Source of the DNA: Oscillatoria princeps RMCB-10
Lineage (GTDB): Bacteria > Cyanobacteriota > Cyanobacteriia > Cyanobacteriales > Oscillatoriaceae
DNA length: 64,000 nucleotides
Direction: 5' to 3'
Assembly (NCBI GenBank): GCA_019359235.1
Contig: JAHHHT010000001.1
Span: 62,001 to 126,000 of the forward strand
In this document: one piece after another, positions 9,601 to 17,628 of the stretch
How positions within the stretch are numbered: position 1 is the first letter of the stretch
Layout of the letters: every line of letters starts with the position of its first letter
The notes under the pieces: generated by a model
Told to the model about the DNA's origin: nothing
The model's database searches: none
Seen by the model: the letters and a program-made list of their open reading frames with translations, nothing else
Made by a program: the position numbers and the translations under genes

Positions 9601-11827
9601 CCAGTTCGAGCTGTTTGCGCTCGCTAATTTCCACCACAACCGCTCCCACTCCATAAGCACAATCCTCCGAACCCAGAATTGGAAAGTTAGAAACGAGCCA
9701 GTAGCGTGTAACTCCGGGCATAGAGGGCGCTTCGCCACGCACTTCTCGATTGAGAATGGGCTCTCCTGTCCCCAGCACTTGCTGGTAGAGCGGTTCAATT
9801 GCAGGAGCTAAGTTGGGCCAAACTTCCCGAATGCTTTTGCCGACATGTTCCTGTACCGGCAGCCCATCAATTTCTGCTAAGGTTTCGTTCACTTTCACAA
9901 ACCGCAGCTCGCTGTCCACAATAGACATCCCCACCTGCGCGGAAGCAAAGAAAGCATTGATTTGAGCTTGGCTGCGCCGCAACGCCTCGGTTCTTTCGCG
10001 CACTTGCGCTTCTAAGGTGCGGCTGTAATCCGCCAAAACCTGCTGCGCTTGTTTCCGTTGGGTGATGTCAGCAAAAGCATTAATCGCGTAAATCACTTTT
10101 CCCGCCGCGTCAAACACGGGAGTAGTCCGCACTTCAAGCGGAATAATTTGACCGTCTCGGCGAATTTCTAGATCCTCAGCCAAGACGGTTTCCCCTTTCA
10201 GAGCGCGTACTGCTGGCAGCTGTTCCGTTGGGTAAAGTTGCTCTGTCCCTGCCATATAAACTAGGCCAGCTTCTGCGTTCGCTCCTACTAGCAAGTCGGC
10301 GCTCGCTCCTTGACCCAGAATTATTCGACCGGCATCATTGATAACAATCACCTGACCGGACGCATCCATAACAGCTACGCCCACCGGCACAGTATCTAAA
10401 AAGGTGGCCAACTTTTGCTCGCTCTCTTTCAGCGCTTCAAACGAGCTTTTCAGAGACTCTGCCATCCGGTTAAAAGACTCGGTTAATTCGCGAACTTCCG
10501 GAGCGCCACTTACCATAATATTGCTTTCAAATTCACCGCCCGCCATCTGCTTCGCCGCCGCATTCAAGCGGAGAATCGGTCGCGTTATCCATTGGGCGGC
10601 GAGAATGCCTGTCCCGGTCGCCGCAATTAAGATAGCAACGCACAGCAGAATAGTAATGCCGGTATTCTCGTTAATCCGCGCCATAAAATCGGACTCCGGC
10701 ACCGTCACCACAATCAGCCAGTCCAAACCATATTTATCTCGATAGGGAAGAACCCGCACAAACAGGCGATCTGCTCTGGGCCAATGGAGAAACGCGAAAT
10801 TTCGCGTCTCTCCGAAATGTCGCGTCTCTACAATCAGCTGTTGCGGATTTTGCAGAGTGCGGAAATCCCCAAAGCGCTTCTCTAACTCTCGGACAACTTC
10901 CCGCGTCCGCGCATCCTGGCTGTCAGCGGCATGCAATCGCTCAGGCTTACCCTTTGCCGGTTTCACATAGGGAGCTTCTAACGTCGAAGTCGCAACTAAA
11001 TTCCCTGAATGCTCGATAATAAACGCCTGTCCCGATGAGGAGAAGTCAAGTTGGTTCAGAAAGGTACTGATATCCGAGAGCAGAAAACCAGATGTAAAAA
11101 TCCCTTGAAATTCTCCGGCTGCATTATAGACAGGAGCCGATGCTTGCATTCCCAAAGTGGGCGCAATCCGGTAGACAACAATCGGTGTCCAGACTTGTTT
11201 TCCGGCAGCTTTTGCGTAGAGATACCAGGGGAACTTGCGAAAATCTTCAGCTAATTTATAGGCCATTTTTTGGGGCTGGCCCTTATAGTCTACCAGATAG
11301 TGTTCGCTCTGACCGGGCTCGTTCTCGCTCATTTTTCTCAAGTAGAGCGTACCGATTGGCAAGTTCTCTCCGGTTAGCTTTCGGGCTTCTTCGCTGGCTT
11401 CCTTACTGACAATTCGTCCGTAACCAACGAGTTCTCCTCGCTCGTTCCAGAAGAAGCTGCTGGTCAGCGACGGGTGCAGAGTCATCTGCTGCCAAAACTG
11501 CTGCCGCAGTAGCTCAAAGTCTGTGATATCCATGTTTCCCAGCTCCACGGCCAAATGGTTCGCTGCCACAAGCTGCTGGGGTGTCTGTAAATAGCTGTCG
11601 AGGCGAGCGCTTATCCGCTCTGATACCGAATCGAGCAGTTGATTGGCCAACTCTTCTACCGCCTGCTGCCCGTTTTTATAAGAAAGATATCCCACCAGCC
11701 CCACTGTCCCGACGATTTGCAGCACGAAGGGAACAATCAGGACAGCTCGCAGCGGAACTTTTCCAGAAAATTTCAGGATGAGGCTTAAGATACCCGCTCT
11801 CGACTGATTGAGGAAGTTGACCGGCAT
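6698..11827 (-). CDS. Membrane hybrid histidine kinase dCACHE-HAMP-PAS-GAF-HisKA-HATPase-REC, ~1709 aa
   Basis: Large transmembrane sensor. The start is placed at ATG 11827; a TTG at 11890 would add 21 residues. Order: membrane segment ([20 protein letters not shown]), a long extracytoplasmic dCACHE-type sensor, second membrane segment ([20 protein letters not shown]), HAMP, about four PAS/PAC units, GAF, HisKA with H1210 ([17 protein letters not shown]), HATPase, and a receiver with D1514 ([13 protein letters not shown]). It ends in a helical tail resembling that of the 3550-6513 kinase. The close similarity of GAF-HisKA-REC regions in the two neighbours points to duplication. A palindromic repeat lies inside the sensor-coding region (10786-10832). 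The ligand is unknown; CACHE domains usually bind small extracellular molecules. Confidence 0.92.
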   Translation of the reverse strand: MPVNFLNQSRAGILSLILKFSGKVPLRAVLIVPFVLQIVGTVGLVGYLSYKNGQQAVEELANQLLDSVSERISARLDSYLQTPQQLVAANHLAVELGNMDITDFELLRQQFWQQMTLHPSLTSSFFWNERGELVGYGRIVSKEASEEARKLTGENLPIGTLYLRKMSENEPGQSEHYLVDYKGQPQKMAYKLAEDFRKFPWYLYAKAAGKQVWTPIVVYRIAPTLGMQASAPVYNAAGEFQGIFTSGFLLSDISTFLNQLDFSSSGQAFIIEHSGNLVATSTLEAPYVKPAKGKPERLHAADSQDARTREVVRELEKRFGDFRTLQNPQQLIVETRHFGETRNFAFLHWPRADRLFVRVLPYRDKYGLDWLIVVTVPESDFMARINENTGITILLCVAILIAATGTGILAAQWITRPILRLNAAAKQMAGGEFESNIMVSGAPEVRELTESFNRMAESLKSSFEALKESEQKLATFLDTVPVGVAVMDASGQVIVINDAGRIILGQGASADLLVGANAEAGLVYMAGTEQLYPTEQLPAVRALKGETVLAEDLEIRRDGQIIPLEVRTTPVFDAAGKVIYAINAFADITQRKQAQQVLADYSRTLEAQVRERTEALRRSQAQINAFFASAQVGMSIVDSELRFVKVNETLAEIDGLPVQEHVGKSIREVWPNLAPAIEPLYQQVLGTGEPILNREVRGEAPSMPGVTRYWLVSNFPILGSEDCAYGVGAVVVEISERKQLELALEASKAKLNDILNNAVAGITSMLVFADGNWELDHIATGCEGISGYTAEELKADKDLWVRRILTEDWQAVSADIFADIFANRTGTYEYRLYRKDGSQRWISQTNSSRWDEIYKCWIVTAISLDITARKLAEEALRESALNLRQAEKIADIGSWEVDYATRKITWTEGLYRIHGLDPSQPAVKYPDSLKFIHPDDWLIYQTQIAEPAQAGKAFEGDVRIIRPSGEIRYMICRGEPVFNERGELVRLIGTAMDFTDRKQAEIALRESVERERTLFQVTQRMRQTLDMETIFRTGTQDLRVTLGCSRVSVYRFNPDWSGEFIAESVAPGWVPLVGGGIQPVWADPYLQETRGGRYRQQETFSVSDIYQAGLTDCHIELLEQFQAKACCAVAVFAGEQLWGLLSAYQNNGPRVWKSEEIQLLAQVGIQLGVAIQQAELFAQIQNQSLQLQQVAEAAEAANRAKSAFLANMSHELRTPLNAILGFAQLMAQSPAISPEHRENLAIINRSGHHLLTLINDVLDMAKIEAGRTTLNEQTFNLHRVLEDLERMFSLKAREKGLRLSVFRGVGVPEWVRADEIKLRQVLVNLMGNAIKFTETGSVLVAVRVRETGAVEHSFQLPAGSGQLRLYFEIEDTGGGIPENDLEKIFEPFLQTRTGKQSQEGTGLGLPISRKFVQLMGGEITVSSQVGRGSTFKFDIQAGLVAPGNLETASQPRRIIALAPNQPRYKILIADDQRDNRQLLVELLSPLGFEIKEASDGLEALQLWSSWQPHVIFMDVRMPGMTGLEATQQIKAREEERWALEADWAENSGRGEGEDSSELSSAPAPNGHRPARTAIVAVTASSYAEERTSILAAGFHDFIAKPFRDSEIFEGLTKHLGVRYVYEETAGPNTSLEPEMRDLNPAELAALPPDLVAGLERATVRAYLDEIYSAIDEIGMANARLAEVLQHLAGEFDYGSILAAIEKSKKIREG
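10786..10832. repeat. Palindromic repeat inside the dCACHE sensor coding region
   Basis: A dyad of GGAGAAACGCGA and TCGCGTCTCTCC is followed by a second TCGCGTCTCTACAA arm. It encodes [13 protein letters not shown] in the kinase and belongs to the same GAGACGCGA/TCGCGTCTC family seen in frame near 31250 and 39568. Confidence 0.75.
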
Positions 11828-12363
11828 AGGGACAATCGCGACGCTCGCGCTCAGCAGGTGGCGGCGTCGCAGCCTATCGCTGTTTTCCAACCGCCAACGA
11901 CTTTGTTGACTCTCACAACATACACCACTCTGGGAACTCCTGTCAAGTGGCTGCGAATTACTGCGGACGCTATACTGGCCGGTGTGGCTAGCCAGGGATT
12001 GCCTTTTTGTAGAGACAAGGGTTTATCGCGTCTTCAACTGTTGCCTTCAACTCTTGCCAAGACGCCGGCAAGCCGGTATATTAACTCAAGTTGCTACTTA
12101 CAAGTGAGTCAAGGCTAGATCCCCCCCTAGCCCCCCCTTAAAAAGGGGGGGAACATTCTCTTGCGCCCCCCTTTTTAAGGGGGGTTGGGGGGATCTGGAT
12201 GCTGCTTAGACTTGTAGGTAGCAACTTGGGATATATTAAATTTATACGCCTCCGGCAATTCTCTCATATTATGTCCTTTTGATTGACCGAAATTAGCACA
12301 ACGGTTGGGCTAAAGCCCAACTACAAACTTTAGGGCTAAAGCCCTACTACAAACCCATGCCCT
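11828..12363. other. Divergent intergenic region with MITE-like element and palindrome
   Basis: Lies between the divergent starts of the sensor kinase (minus) and the ABC ATPase (plus), so it must hold both promoters. It contains the MITE-like element at 12087-12228, a TTATGTCC..TTGATTGACCG sequence near 12270, and the tandem palindromes TTGGGCTAAAGCCCAA and TAGGGCTAAAGCCCTA at about 12313-12353. No further gene is seen. Confidence 0.6.
12087..12228. repeat. MITE-like element, copy A
   Basis: About 142 bp with terminal inverted repeats CAAGTTGCTACTTACAAG and CTTGTAGGTAGCAACTTG, and a nested palindrome built on GATCCCCCC..TTAAAAAGGGG and CCCCTTTTTAAGGGG..GGGGATC. Two further copies lie at 33623-33761 (opposite orientation) and 39960-40085 (right end lost). 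It has no coding capacity and looks like a non-autonomous mobile element (inference). Confidence 0.8.
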
Positions 12364-13050
12364 ATGTCTGAACAACCCGTTATCGCCATTGAAAATCTCA
12401 CCCATTACTTTGGCTCTGGCTCACTCCAGAAACAGGTTTTATTTGACATCAACCTGGAAATCTACCCCGGCGAAATTGTGCTCATGACCGGCCCTTCTGG
12501 TTCCGGGAAAACCACCTTGCTGACATTGCTGGGCGGTTTGCGCTCCGCGCAAGAAGGCAGTCTGAAAGTGACCGGCCAGGAACTTTGCGGTGCCGGCAAG
12601 AACCAGCTGGTGCGAGTCCGGCGCAACATTGGCTATATATTCCAAGCCCACAATTTGCTGAAATCTTTAACGGCGCGGCAAAATGTGCAAATGTCCCTAG
12701 AGCTGCACGATGATATCCCCCAGCGGGATATGAGTGCCAGAGCATCTGCCATGCTAGAAGCAGTTGGGTTGGGCAACCGCACTGATTACTACCCGGAAAA
12801 CCTCTCCGGAGGACAAAAACAGCGGGTGGCAATCGCCCGCGCTCTCGTCAGCCATCCCAAAGTGGTGTTAGCGGACGAACCCACAGCGGCTCTCGACAGC
12901 AAATCGGGTCGGGATGTGGTGAATCTGATGCAGAAGCTAGCCAAAGAGCAAGGCTGCACCATTTTGCTCGTCACCCACGACAATCGGATTTTAGATGTTG
13001 CCGACCGCATCGTCCACATGGAAGATGGGCGTCTGTCCAGTAACACTTAA
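12364..13050 (+). CDS. DevA-like ABC transporter ATP-binding protein, 228 aa
   Basis: Complete cytoplasmic ABC ATPase of the MacB/LolD/DevA class. Walker A GPSGSGKTT at residues 43-51, Q-loop IFQAHNL, signature LSGGQKQRVAIARAL near 148, Walker B VVLADEPTAALD, and H-loop LLVTHD. The length and the acidic-rich DNRILDVADRI ending fit DevA of cyanobacterial DevBCA exporters, which move glycolipids or other envelope compounds through a TolC partner. The usual partners (membrane-fusion protein DevB and permease DevC) are not adjacent: upstream is a divergent kinase and downstream a convergent gene. It is therefore an orphan or works with distant partners. The ATG at 12364 is preferred because the ATG at 12357 is out of frame and stops at once. 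Confidence 0.9.
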   Translation: MSEQPVIAIENLTHYFGSGSLQKQVLFDINLEIYPGEIVLMTGPSGSGKTTLLTLLGGLRSAQEGSLKVTGQELCGAGKNQLVRVRRNIGYIFQAHNLLKSLTARQNVQMSLELHDDIPQRDMSARASAMLEAVGLGNRTDYYPENLSGGQKQRVAIARALVSHPKVVLADEPTAALDSKSGRDVVNLMQKLAKEQGCTILLVTHDNRILDVADRIVHMEDGRLSSNT

Positions 13051-13053
13051 CAC

Positions 13054-13099
13054 TTAAAAATTAAAAAACAAGATTTTCCCTTCGTTTTTTAATTTTTAA
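13054..13099. terminator. AT-rich bidirectional terminator candidate
   Basis: A perfect 16-bp inverted repeat, TTAAAAATTAAAAAAC and its complement GTTTTTTAATTTTTAA, with a 14-bp loop, lies in the 66-bp gap between two convergent genes. The AT-only stem is weak, so rho-independent function is an inference from position. Confidence 0.45.
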
Positions 13100-13116
13100 T
13101 TTGGCTTTTTTAACGG

Positions 13117-14070
13117 TCAGCGCCCGCCGTTTTTGCCGCTGCGCCCGCTAGTTTTGGATTCGCTGCCCCCCGTTTTGCCGCTGCGCCCGGTTTTGGATTC
13201 GGTGCCGCCTGTTTTGCCAGACCGCCCGCTTGTTTTGGAATCCCGTTTGCCAGCAGGAGAGGAATTCTTTCCAGTCTCGGGCGGAGCAGGCTCCTCTGCA
13301 AAACCGGTTTGCTCATTATTCGATGCCGGTCCCCCTCGCCGTTTGGTAGCAAACGTAACATTAACGCCTTCATTCGATTGCTCTAGCACCAGCATCGGTG
13401 TGGGCTTGGCTTTTTGATCCCAGTGGATGTACGCCACTCGACCTTGAATAGTCGGCTGCCAGCTGTGATCGTCCTCTGCGGTGCTGAGATAGGTTTCAAT
13501 GCAGTCAATGATTTGACCGATGGTGACCGAGGTCGGCTGAGTCGGCAATTTTGTTAATTTGATTTCAATGCGGAACAGCACCCCCTTGGTTGCCTTCGCC
13601 CCTTCGCCGGTTTCATACTCCAAATCAAAGCGTTCCTCGACTTGACGCCCCACCCCGCGCGTTTCATTTGTCGGGCGCAGGGCCAGAGAAATCTTATCTT
13701 TGACCTTGACTTTAATTTGATTGACAATGGCAAAGTGGAAGGTTTCATCTGCCATCCGCATTCTCAGATAATCCAGGTTAAACTCTCGCGAGTGAACGAG
13801 GTCTGGATTCTTTTCCATTTTGGTAATCGTGTCAACAGCCAGTTTGTATTTTTTCTGCAGCTCTCGATTTTTAAACTCCTCCATCTTGAGCTTCTTGGCC
13901 AGCTTGTCTAATTGCAGCTTAGCCACCAGCCCCACAACAAGCAGCAGCAACAGCAGCCCTCCCGAGGCTGCCATCCAGGTTTGATCGGCAGGGGCACTGT
14001 CTCCTTTGGGCTTGGCAGGGAGGGGTTTAGCAGCTAATAACGGATCTACGAGGATGATACGGGCTGACAT
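13117..14070 (-). CDS. Single-pass membrane protein with low-complexity SGKTGG tail, 317 aa
   Basis: No function recognised. One membrane segment at about residues 32-52 (AASGGLLLLLLVVGLVAKLQL) is followed by a charged coiled coil (to about 85), a compact middle region (about 95-235) with beta-rich pattern, and a Ser/Gly/Lys tail with repeated RSGKTGG and ESKT units (about 265-317). The tail is repetitive at DNA level (TTTTGCCGCTGCGCCCG and close variants), so it may vary in length between strains. It faces the DevA-like gene in convergent orientation. The short N-terminus before the membrane segment suggests the coiled coil and middle domain may be periplasmic, but topology is not certain. 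Confidence 0.8.
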   Translation of the reverse strand: MSARIILVDPLLAAKPLPAKPKGDSAPADQTWMAASGGLLLLLLVVGLVAKLQLDKLAKKLKMEEFKNRELQKKYKLAVDTITKMEKNPDLVHSREFNLDYLRMRMADETFHFAIVNQIKVKVKDKISLALRPTNETRGVGRQVEERFDLEYETGEGAKATKGVLFRIEIKLTKLPTQPTSVTIGQIIDCIETYLSTAEDDHSWQPTIQGRVAYIHWDQKAKPTPMLVLEQSNEGVNVTFATKRRGGPASNNEQTGFAEEPAPPETGKNSSPAGKRDSKTSGRSGKTGGTESKTGRSGKTGGSESKTSGRSGKNGGR

Positions 14071-14166
14071 AGGCGGTTGCGGCTGGAATTTAAGGTTTAT
14101 TTGTATCTAGGATGCCCTTTCAGAAGGCAGTAGAGCTGGCAAATTCATAAAACTAAATCCTTAGGT

Positions 14167-15828
14167 CTACCTGTCACGCACCCACCGGCACCGATAGTTG
14201 CCAGCGTCGATGTAGCAGAGGTAGGGGAAGCCGGTATAGCGGCCCAGCCCTCCTGGCCACCAAGGATCTAGAAACCAGTAAATTTGATTGCCGGTCAGCC
14301 CGTCGCAGTAAAATTCAATAGCGTCGCCGAGGCTGTGCCCGGAAACCCCACCGGCACCGGCATTGCTACCGGCACGAGAGTACCAGCAGGTGATATGAAT
14401 TGGCCTGCCAATGCGCTCTTGCGCCCGCTCCGCCAGAGCGGCAATCCGAATCGCCGCATCCACTGTGGCTTGGTCAGGTGGCATCCAGACTCCCCCGCCC
14501 GTCACCTGCGCCCAGGTAAAATAGCCGTCCGGGAGAATCGGGGCGTGGATCTGGAGATTCTCCGGCGTCCACCGTTCCGGGCGAGCGGGCACGAGCGCCA
14601 CCGGCCTGGGCGGGGCAACCGGATCGCCGGCTCTGGCCCGATTCATCTGCTTCAGGTCATCAAACAGCGATCTGACCGCTTGCTCAAACGTCTCGAACTC
14701 CCGCCAGAGTTGCACCAGGCCGATCAAGGCTTGCCGCTGGCTGTCCAGTTCTTTATACTCAGCAGGAATCCTCCTGACAAATTCCAGCAGCTCCCGGTCC
14801 AAGCCGGCGGCGGCAGTTGCCAAAACCGCAGCGTCGCTCTTACCCGCCTTTAGGCTTTCCGGACTGACTCCCAAGCTCACCAGTGCCGCCGTGCGGTTTT
14901 CCAGCCCGTGCCAAATTCGCACCGCTTCTGTGAGGGCGTTGCGCTGGTAGCCCTTGCCGGAGTATGACCTCGGAAGGCGCAGCGCGAAGGCGATTAAGGC
15001 TGGGTCGAGGATTTTCAGGTGCGGTTCGGCAGAGGTGTTTTTTCTCAGCGAGACGATCGCTGAACCCCTCGAATCCAGCTGACGCCACAGCTGAGTCAGT
15101 CGCAGCAGCGCTTCCAGCTGGTGCGGGTAGCCGGTGCACTTGGGGGCAATTTGCTCAATAAATTGCAGCAGCTGCCGGTCTAAATCTGACTCATTGAGGG
15201 TTTGTGCCGGCGCTCTTGACACTTTATCTGCAAGCAATGCAATCGCTTCCTCCCCACTGTCCAGCCCGTTCCAGATGCGGGCTGCTGACCGCAGGGCGTC
15301 CCGCTGCCACGGCAAGCCGGTATAGTAGCGGGAAATTCCACTCACCAGTGTTAGCAGCGCCGGCTCCAGGTAATCTAGATTTTGGGGGAAATCAACCACC
15401 TGACAGTCTCGGCTGCAGTCCTCCTGGTACGCTTGCCGCAGCACCTGGCTGTCACAGGCTTCTATGCGGGCGGCTGCGGTGTCGCTGCTGGCGGGCGCGT
15501 AACCGGCGGCAACTGTCTCGATGAACCGGTCGGTGTAGTGACCCTTTTCTGCGTGCCACAAGTCAGACGCCGCCCACCCCTCTTTGGCCAGATTCTCACT
15601 CAGACTGCGGATGGTACTGGCGGCACAGTGGATTTGTTCCGGCAAGGTGTTGAGTCGGTCGAGCTTGATCCGGTTCGCTGGAGAAATCCCCAAACCCGTT
15701 TCCCCGTCCGCCAAGGACGGCTGGCTGTGGGCTCTGTACAGCGCTGCCAAAATCGGCTTGTGAATGCCGGCCCGCGCCGCTTCTTGGATCGATAGGTGAT
15801 TTTGCCTGTCTGGTGAGAGTTTGGCCAT
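14167..15828 (-). CDS. M15-like peptidase domain fused to four helical repeats, 553 aa
   Basis: The C-terminal ~125 residues (430-553) match the M15 D,D-carboxypeptidase-like fold: ITCWYSRAGSN, then SGHSLGDAIEF with zinc-ligand candidates H498 and D502. The family's last zinc histidine, expected in an H-(V/I)-D motif near the end, is a tyrosine here (YIDAGNYRCRW, Y539), so activity is doubtful. The middle holds four ~45-residue helical repeats (about 153-200, 217-262, 275-319, 343-389), each with a DxxLLxF start and an RxAL..xxxW core. No signal peptide is visible; export would need another route. The downstream neighbour is the low-complexity membrane protein, 96 bp away on the same strand. 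Confidence 0.75.
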   Translation of the reverse strand: MAKLSPDRQNHLSIQEAARAGIHKPILAALYRAHSQPSLADGETGLGISPANRIKLDRLNTLPEQIHCAASTIRSLSENLAKEGWAASDLWHAEKGHYTDRFIETVAAGYAPASSDTAAARIEACDSQVLRQAYQEDCSRDCQVVDFPQNLDYLEPALLTLVSGISRYYTGLPWQRDALRSAARIWNGLDSGEEAIALLADKVSRAPAQTLNESDLDRQLLQFIEQIAPKCTGYPHQLEALLRLTQLWRQLDSRGSAIVSLRKNTSAEPHLKILDPALIAFALRLPRSYSGKGYQRNALTEAVRIWHGLENRTAALVSLGVSPESLKAGKSDAAVLATAAAGLDRELLEFVRRIPAEYKELDSQRQALIGLVQLWREFETFEQAVRSLFDDLKQMNRARAGDPVAPPRPVALVPARPERWTPENLQIHAPILPDGYFTWAQVTGGGVWMPPDQATVDAAIRIAALAERAQERIGRPIHITCWYSRAGSNAGAGGVSGHSLGDAIEFYCDGLTGNQIYWFLDPWWPGGLGRYTGFPYLCYIDAGNYRCRWVRDR

Positions 15829-15868
15829 AAATAAGCGTGCAATCAGCTTCTAGGATAGCCCCTACTTT

Positions 15869-16651
15869 ATGCCTTTTTTAACCTTATCTCAGGTTAGTGC
15901 TGCCGGTTTGTTTAGAAATATTCGTCTCGTGGCCACGGATATGGATGGCACCCTGACGCGGCGGGGCAAATTTACCCCGGCTTTGCTGCAAGCGCTAGAG
16001 GATCTGGCTGCTGCCGGCATTCAAGTTTTAATTGTCACTGGTCGCTCCGCTGGGTGGGTCAGTGGCCTGGTCAGCTATTTGCCCGCTGCCGGTGGGATTG
16101 CCGAAAATGGTGGGCTGTTTTACAGCGCCGGTCAGGATGCGCCGGTGCAACTCACCCCCATTTGCGACAGTGCCGAGTACCGGCAGCGGCTGGCTGTTGC
16201 GTTTGCGTTCCTCAAGTCTAGGTTTCCCCAAATTCAGGAGTCAGGCGACAATCGGTTTCGCATTACTGACTGGACATTTGATGTTGCCGGTCTGACGCCC
16301 TCCGACCTTGACAAAATGAATTTTTTGTGCTATGAGCTAGGCTGGGGTTTTACCTACAGTTCGGTACAGTGCCACATCAAGCCGGTGGGACAGGATAAGG
16401 CTGCCGGTGTGCTGCGGGTGTTGCGGGATTATTTCCCCGGATACTCGCCGGCGCAGGTTGTGACGGTGGGCGACAGTCCAAACGATCAGAGTTTGTTTGA
16501 TGCCGGCTGCTTTCCGGTTTCGGTGGGCGTGGCGAATGTGCTGGAATATGCCGGTCAGTTGCAGCACCTGCCGGTTTGCGTGACTGCCGGTGCCGAGGGA
16601 GACGGTTTTTGTGAGCTGGCGAGGTTTATTATAAAGGCTGTTGCCGGCTGA
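15869..16651 (+). CDS. HAD-superfamily (Cof/IIB-type) phosphatase, 260 aa
   Basis: Soluble HAD hydrolase: motif I ATDMDGTLT with D24 and D26, motif II VTGR near residue 57, and motifs III/IV in the K-containing QDKAAGVLRVL and VTVGDSPNDQSLF. The cap inserted between motifs II and III is of the IIB type, as in sucrose- and mannosyl-3-phosphoglycerate phosphatases and Cof proteins. The substrate cannot be read from sequence; a sugar phosphate is likely by family. It is transcribed divergently from the M15-like gene with a 40-bp gap between the two starts, so the two promoters overlap or face each other. Confidence 0.88.
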   Translation: MPFLTLSQVSAAGLFRNIRLVATDMDGTLTRRGKFTPALLQALEDLAAAGIQVLIVTGRSAGWVSGLVSYLPAAGGIAENGGLFYSAGQDAPVQLTPICDSAEYRQRLAVAFAFLKSRFPQIQESGDNRFRITDWTFDVAGLTPSDLDKMNFLCYELGWGFTYSSVQCHIKPVGQDKAAGVLRVLRDYFPGYSPAQVVTVGDSPNDQSLFDAGCFPVSVGVANVLEYAGQLQHLPVCVTAGAEGDGFCELARFIIKAVAG

Positions 16652-16731
16652 CTGTTCCCAACTCTTTGCTATCAGTCTATCGCTAAACTTTATGCCTTTT
16701 TTTGATTCAAAAATTTTATCTGCCCCGGCAA

Positions 16732-17376
16732 ATGACTCATAACTTAGAGGCGCTTGCGTGCCAACCCCACCACCTTCACCCTCACGGCTTTAACCCTAAA
16801 GCCAATCTGCCTTATGGCTGCACAACCGAACACATTCAGCTGGCGATGAAGGAATTTATCGACTTTCTTGGATTCCTCAACCAACAGCTCTATTCAAAGG
16901 AACTAAACAGACTTGAAGCGATGCTGATGCCGGCCAATTTTAGCATGTTAGTCGGTGAGTTTATGGTTTCTAGCATCCCTAAATACTGCCCGGGACTTGT
17001 CAAGAATCAATACCAGAACGGACATCCAGACTTAATCCCAGCAGGCATGTTTCCGAACAATGCCACTCCCCACGCTAAGGAGGGTATTCACATTAAAGGC
17101 TCTCGCTACAAAACGGCGTGGCAGGGCTATAACTCAGAAGAAGTATGGCTGCTCGTGTTTATTTTTGATAGCAACCGTCCTGCTGATGCGGCTCAGGGCA
17201 TCCAGCCCAAACCCTTCCGCTTTGTCAAAGTTGTTGGCGCTTACCTCACAAAGAATGATTGGACATTTTCTGGTCAGAGCGACTCCAGTCGCCGGTCAAT
17301 AGCCGCCAATGTCAAGCCGTCTGGCACCCAGAAGATGATTGCTAACTGGATTTATCAAGACCCCCGCCTACTCTAG
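16732..17376 (+). CDS. Putative PD-(D/E)XK-type nuclease, 214 aa
   Basis: I do not recognise a named family member. The sequence has an acidic-lysine pattern compatible with a restriction-like nuclease fold: P99-D100 in GHPDLIP, then E117-G-I-H-I-K122 in EGIHIKGSR, followed by a tryptophan-rich strand (WQGYNSEEVWLLVFIFD). In the canonical motif the residue two before the lysine is acidic; here it is His120, with E117 available nearby. The ATG at 16732 is preferred; a TTG at 16702 would add ten residues. It sits just before an AAA ATPase/partner pair, which supports a defence or DNA-processing context, but no cognate methyltransferase is present. Confidence 0.55.
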   Translation: MTHNLEALACQPHHLHPHGFNPKANLPYGCTTEHIQLAMKEFIDFLGFLNQQLYSKELNRLEAMLMPANFSMLVGEFMVSSIPKYCPGLVKNQYQNGHPDLIPAGMFPNNATPHAKEGIHIKGSRYKTAWQGYNSEEVWLLVFIFDSNRPADAAQGIQPKPFRFVKVVGAYLTKNDWTFSGQSDSSRRSIAANVKPSGTQKMIANWIYQDPRLL

Positions 17377-17382
17377 ATAGTA

Positions 17383-17510
17383 GGGTGCGTTCCCAAAGGG
17401 AAGGCTACGGCTCCAAATACCGCTCGACTTTGGAAACGCTACAGTTTCAGACAGCAGGGTGCTTCCAGAGGGAACCTCTCTCCTCCAAATAGCGCTCGAC
17501 TTTGGCAACC
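17383..17510. repeat. Two diverged copies of a ~70-bp repeat
   Basis: Both copies have the order AGGGTGC, TTCC, GGGAA, CTCCAAATA(C/G)CGCTCGACTTTGG. They lie between the nuclease-like gene and the AAA ATPase. The first copy shares the GTAGGGTGCGTTCCC arm with the palindrome at 18901. Confidence 0.6.
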
Positions 17511-17628
17511 CACCCCACTCGCTACAGCTTCCGCCGCCGCCGCTCCTGTAGAGCCGGCACCCCCACCACAAGCCGGGAAGAGCAAAATCGACTATAATAT
17601 CTGCTAACCGACAGAAAAAAGAGGACTA

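Noticed and set aside
12364-13050. Evidence that the organism forms heterocysts
   Set aside because: DevA-type ATPases also occur in non-heterocystous cyanobacteria, and no other heterocyst gene is in the window.
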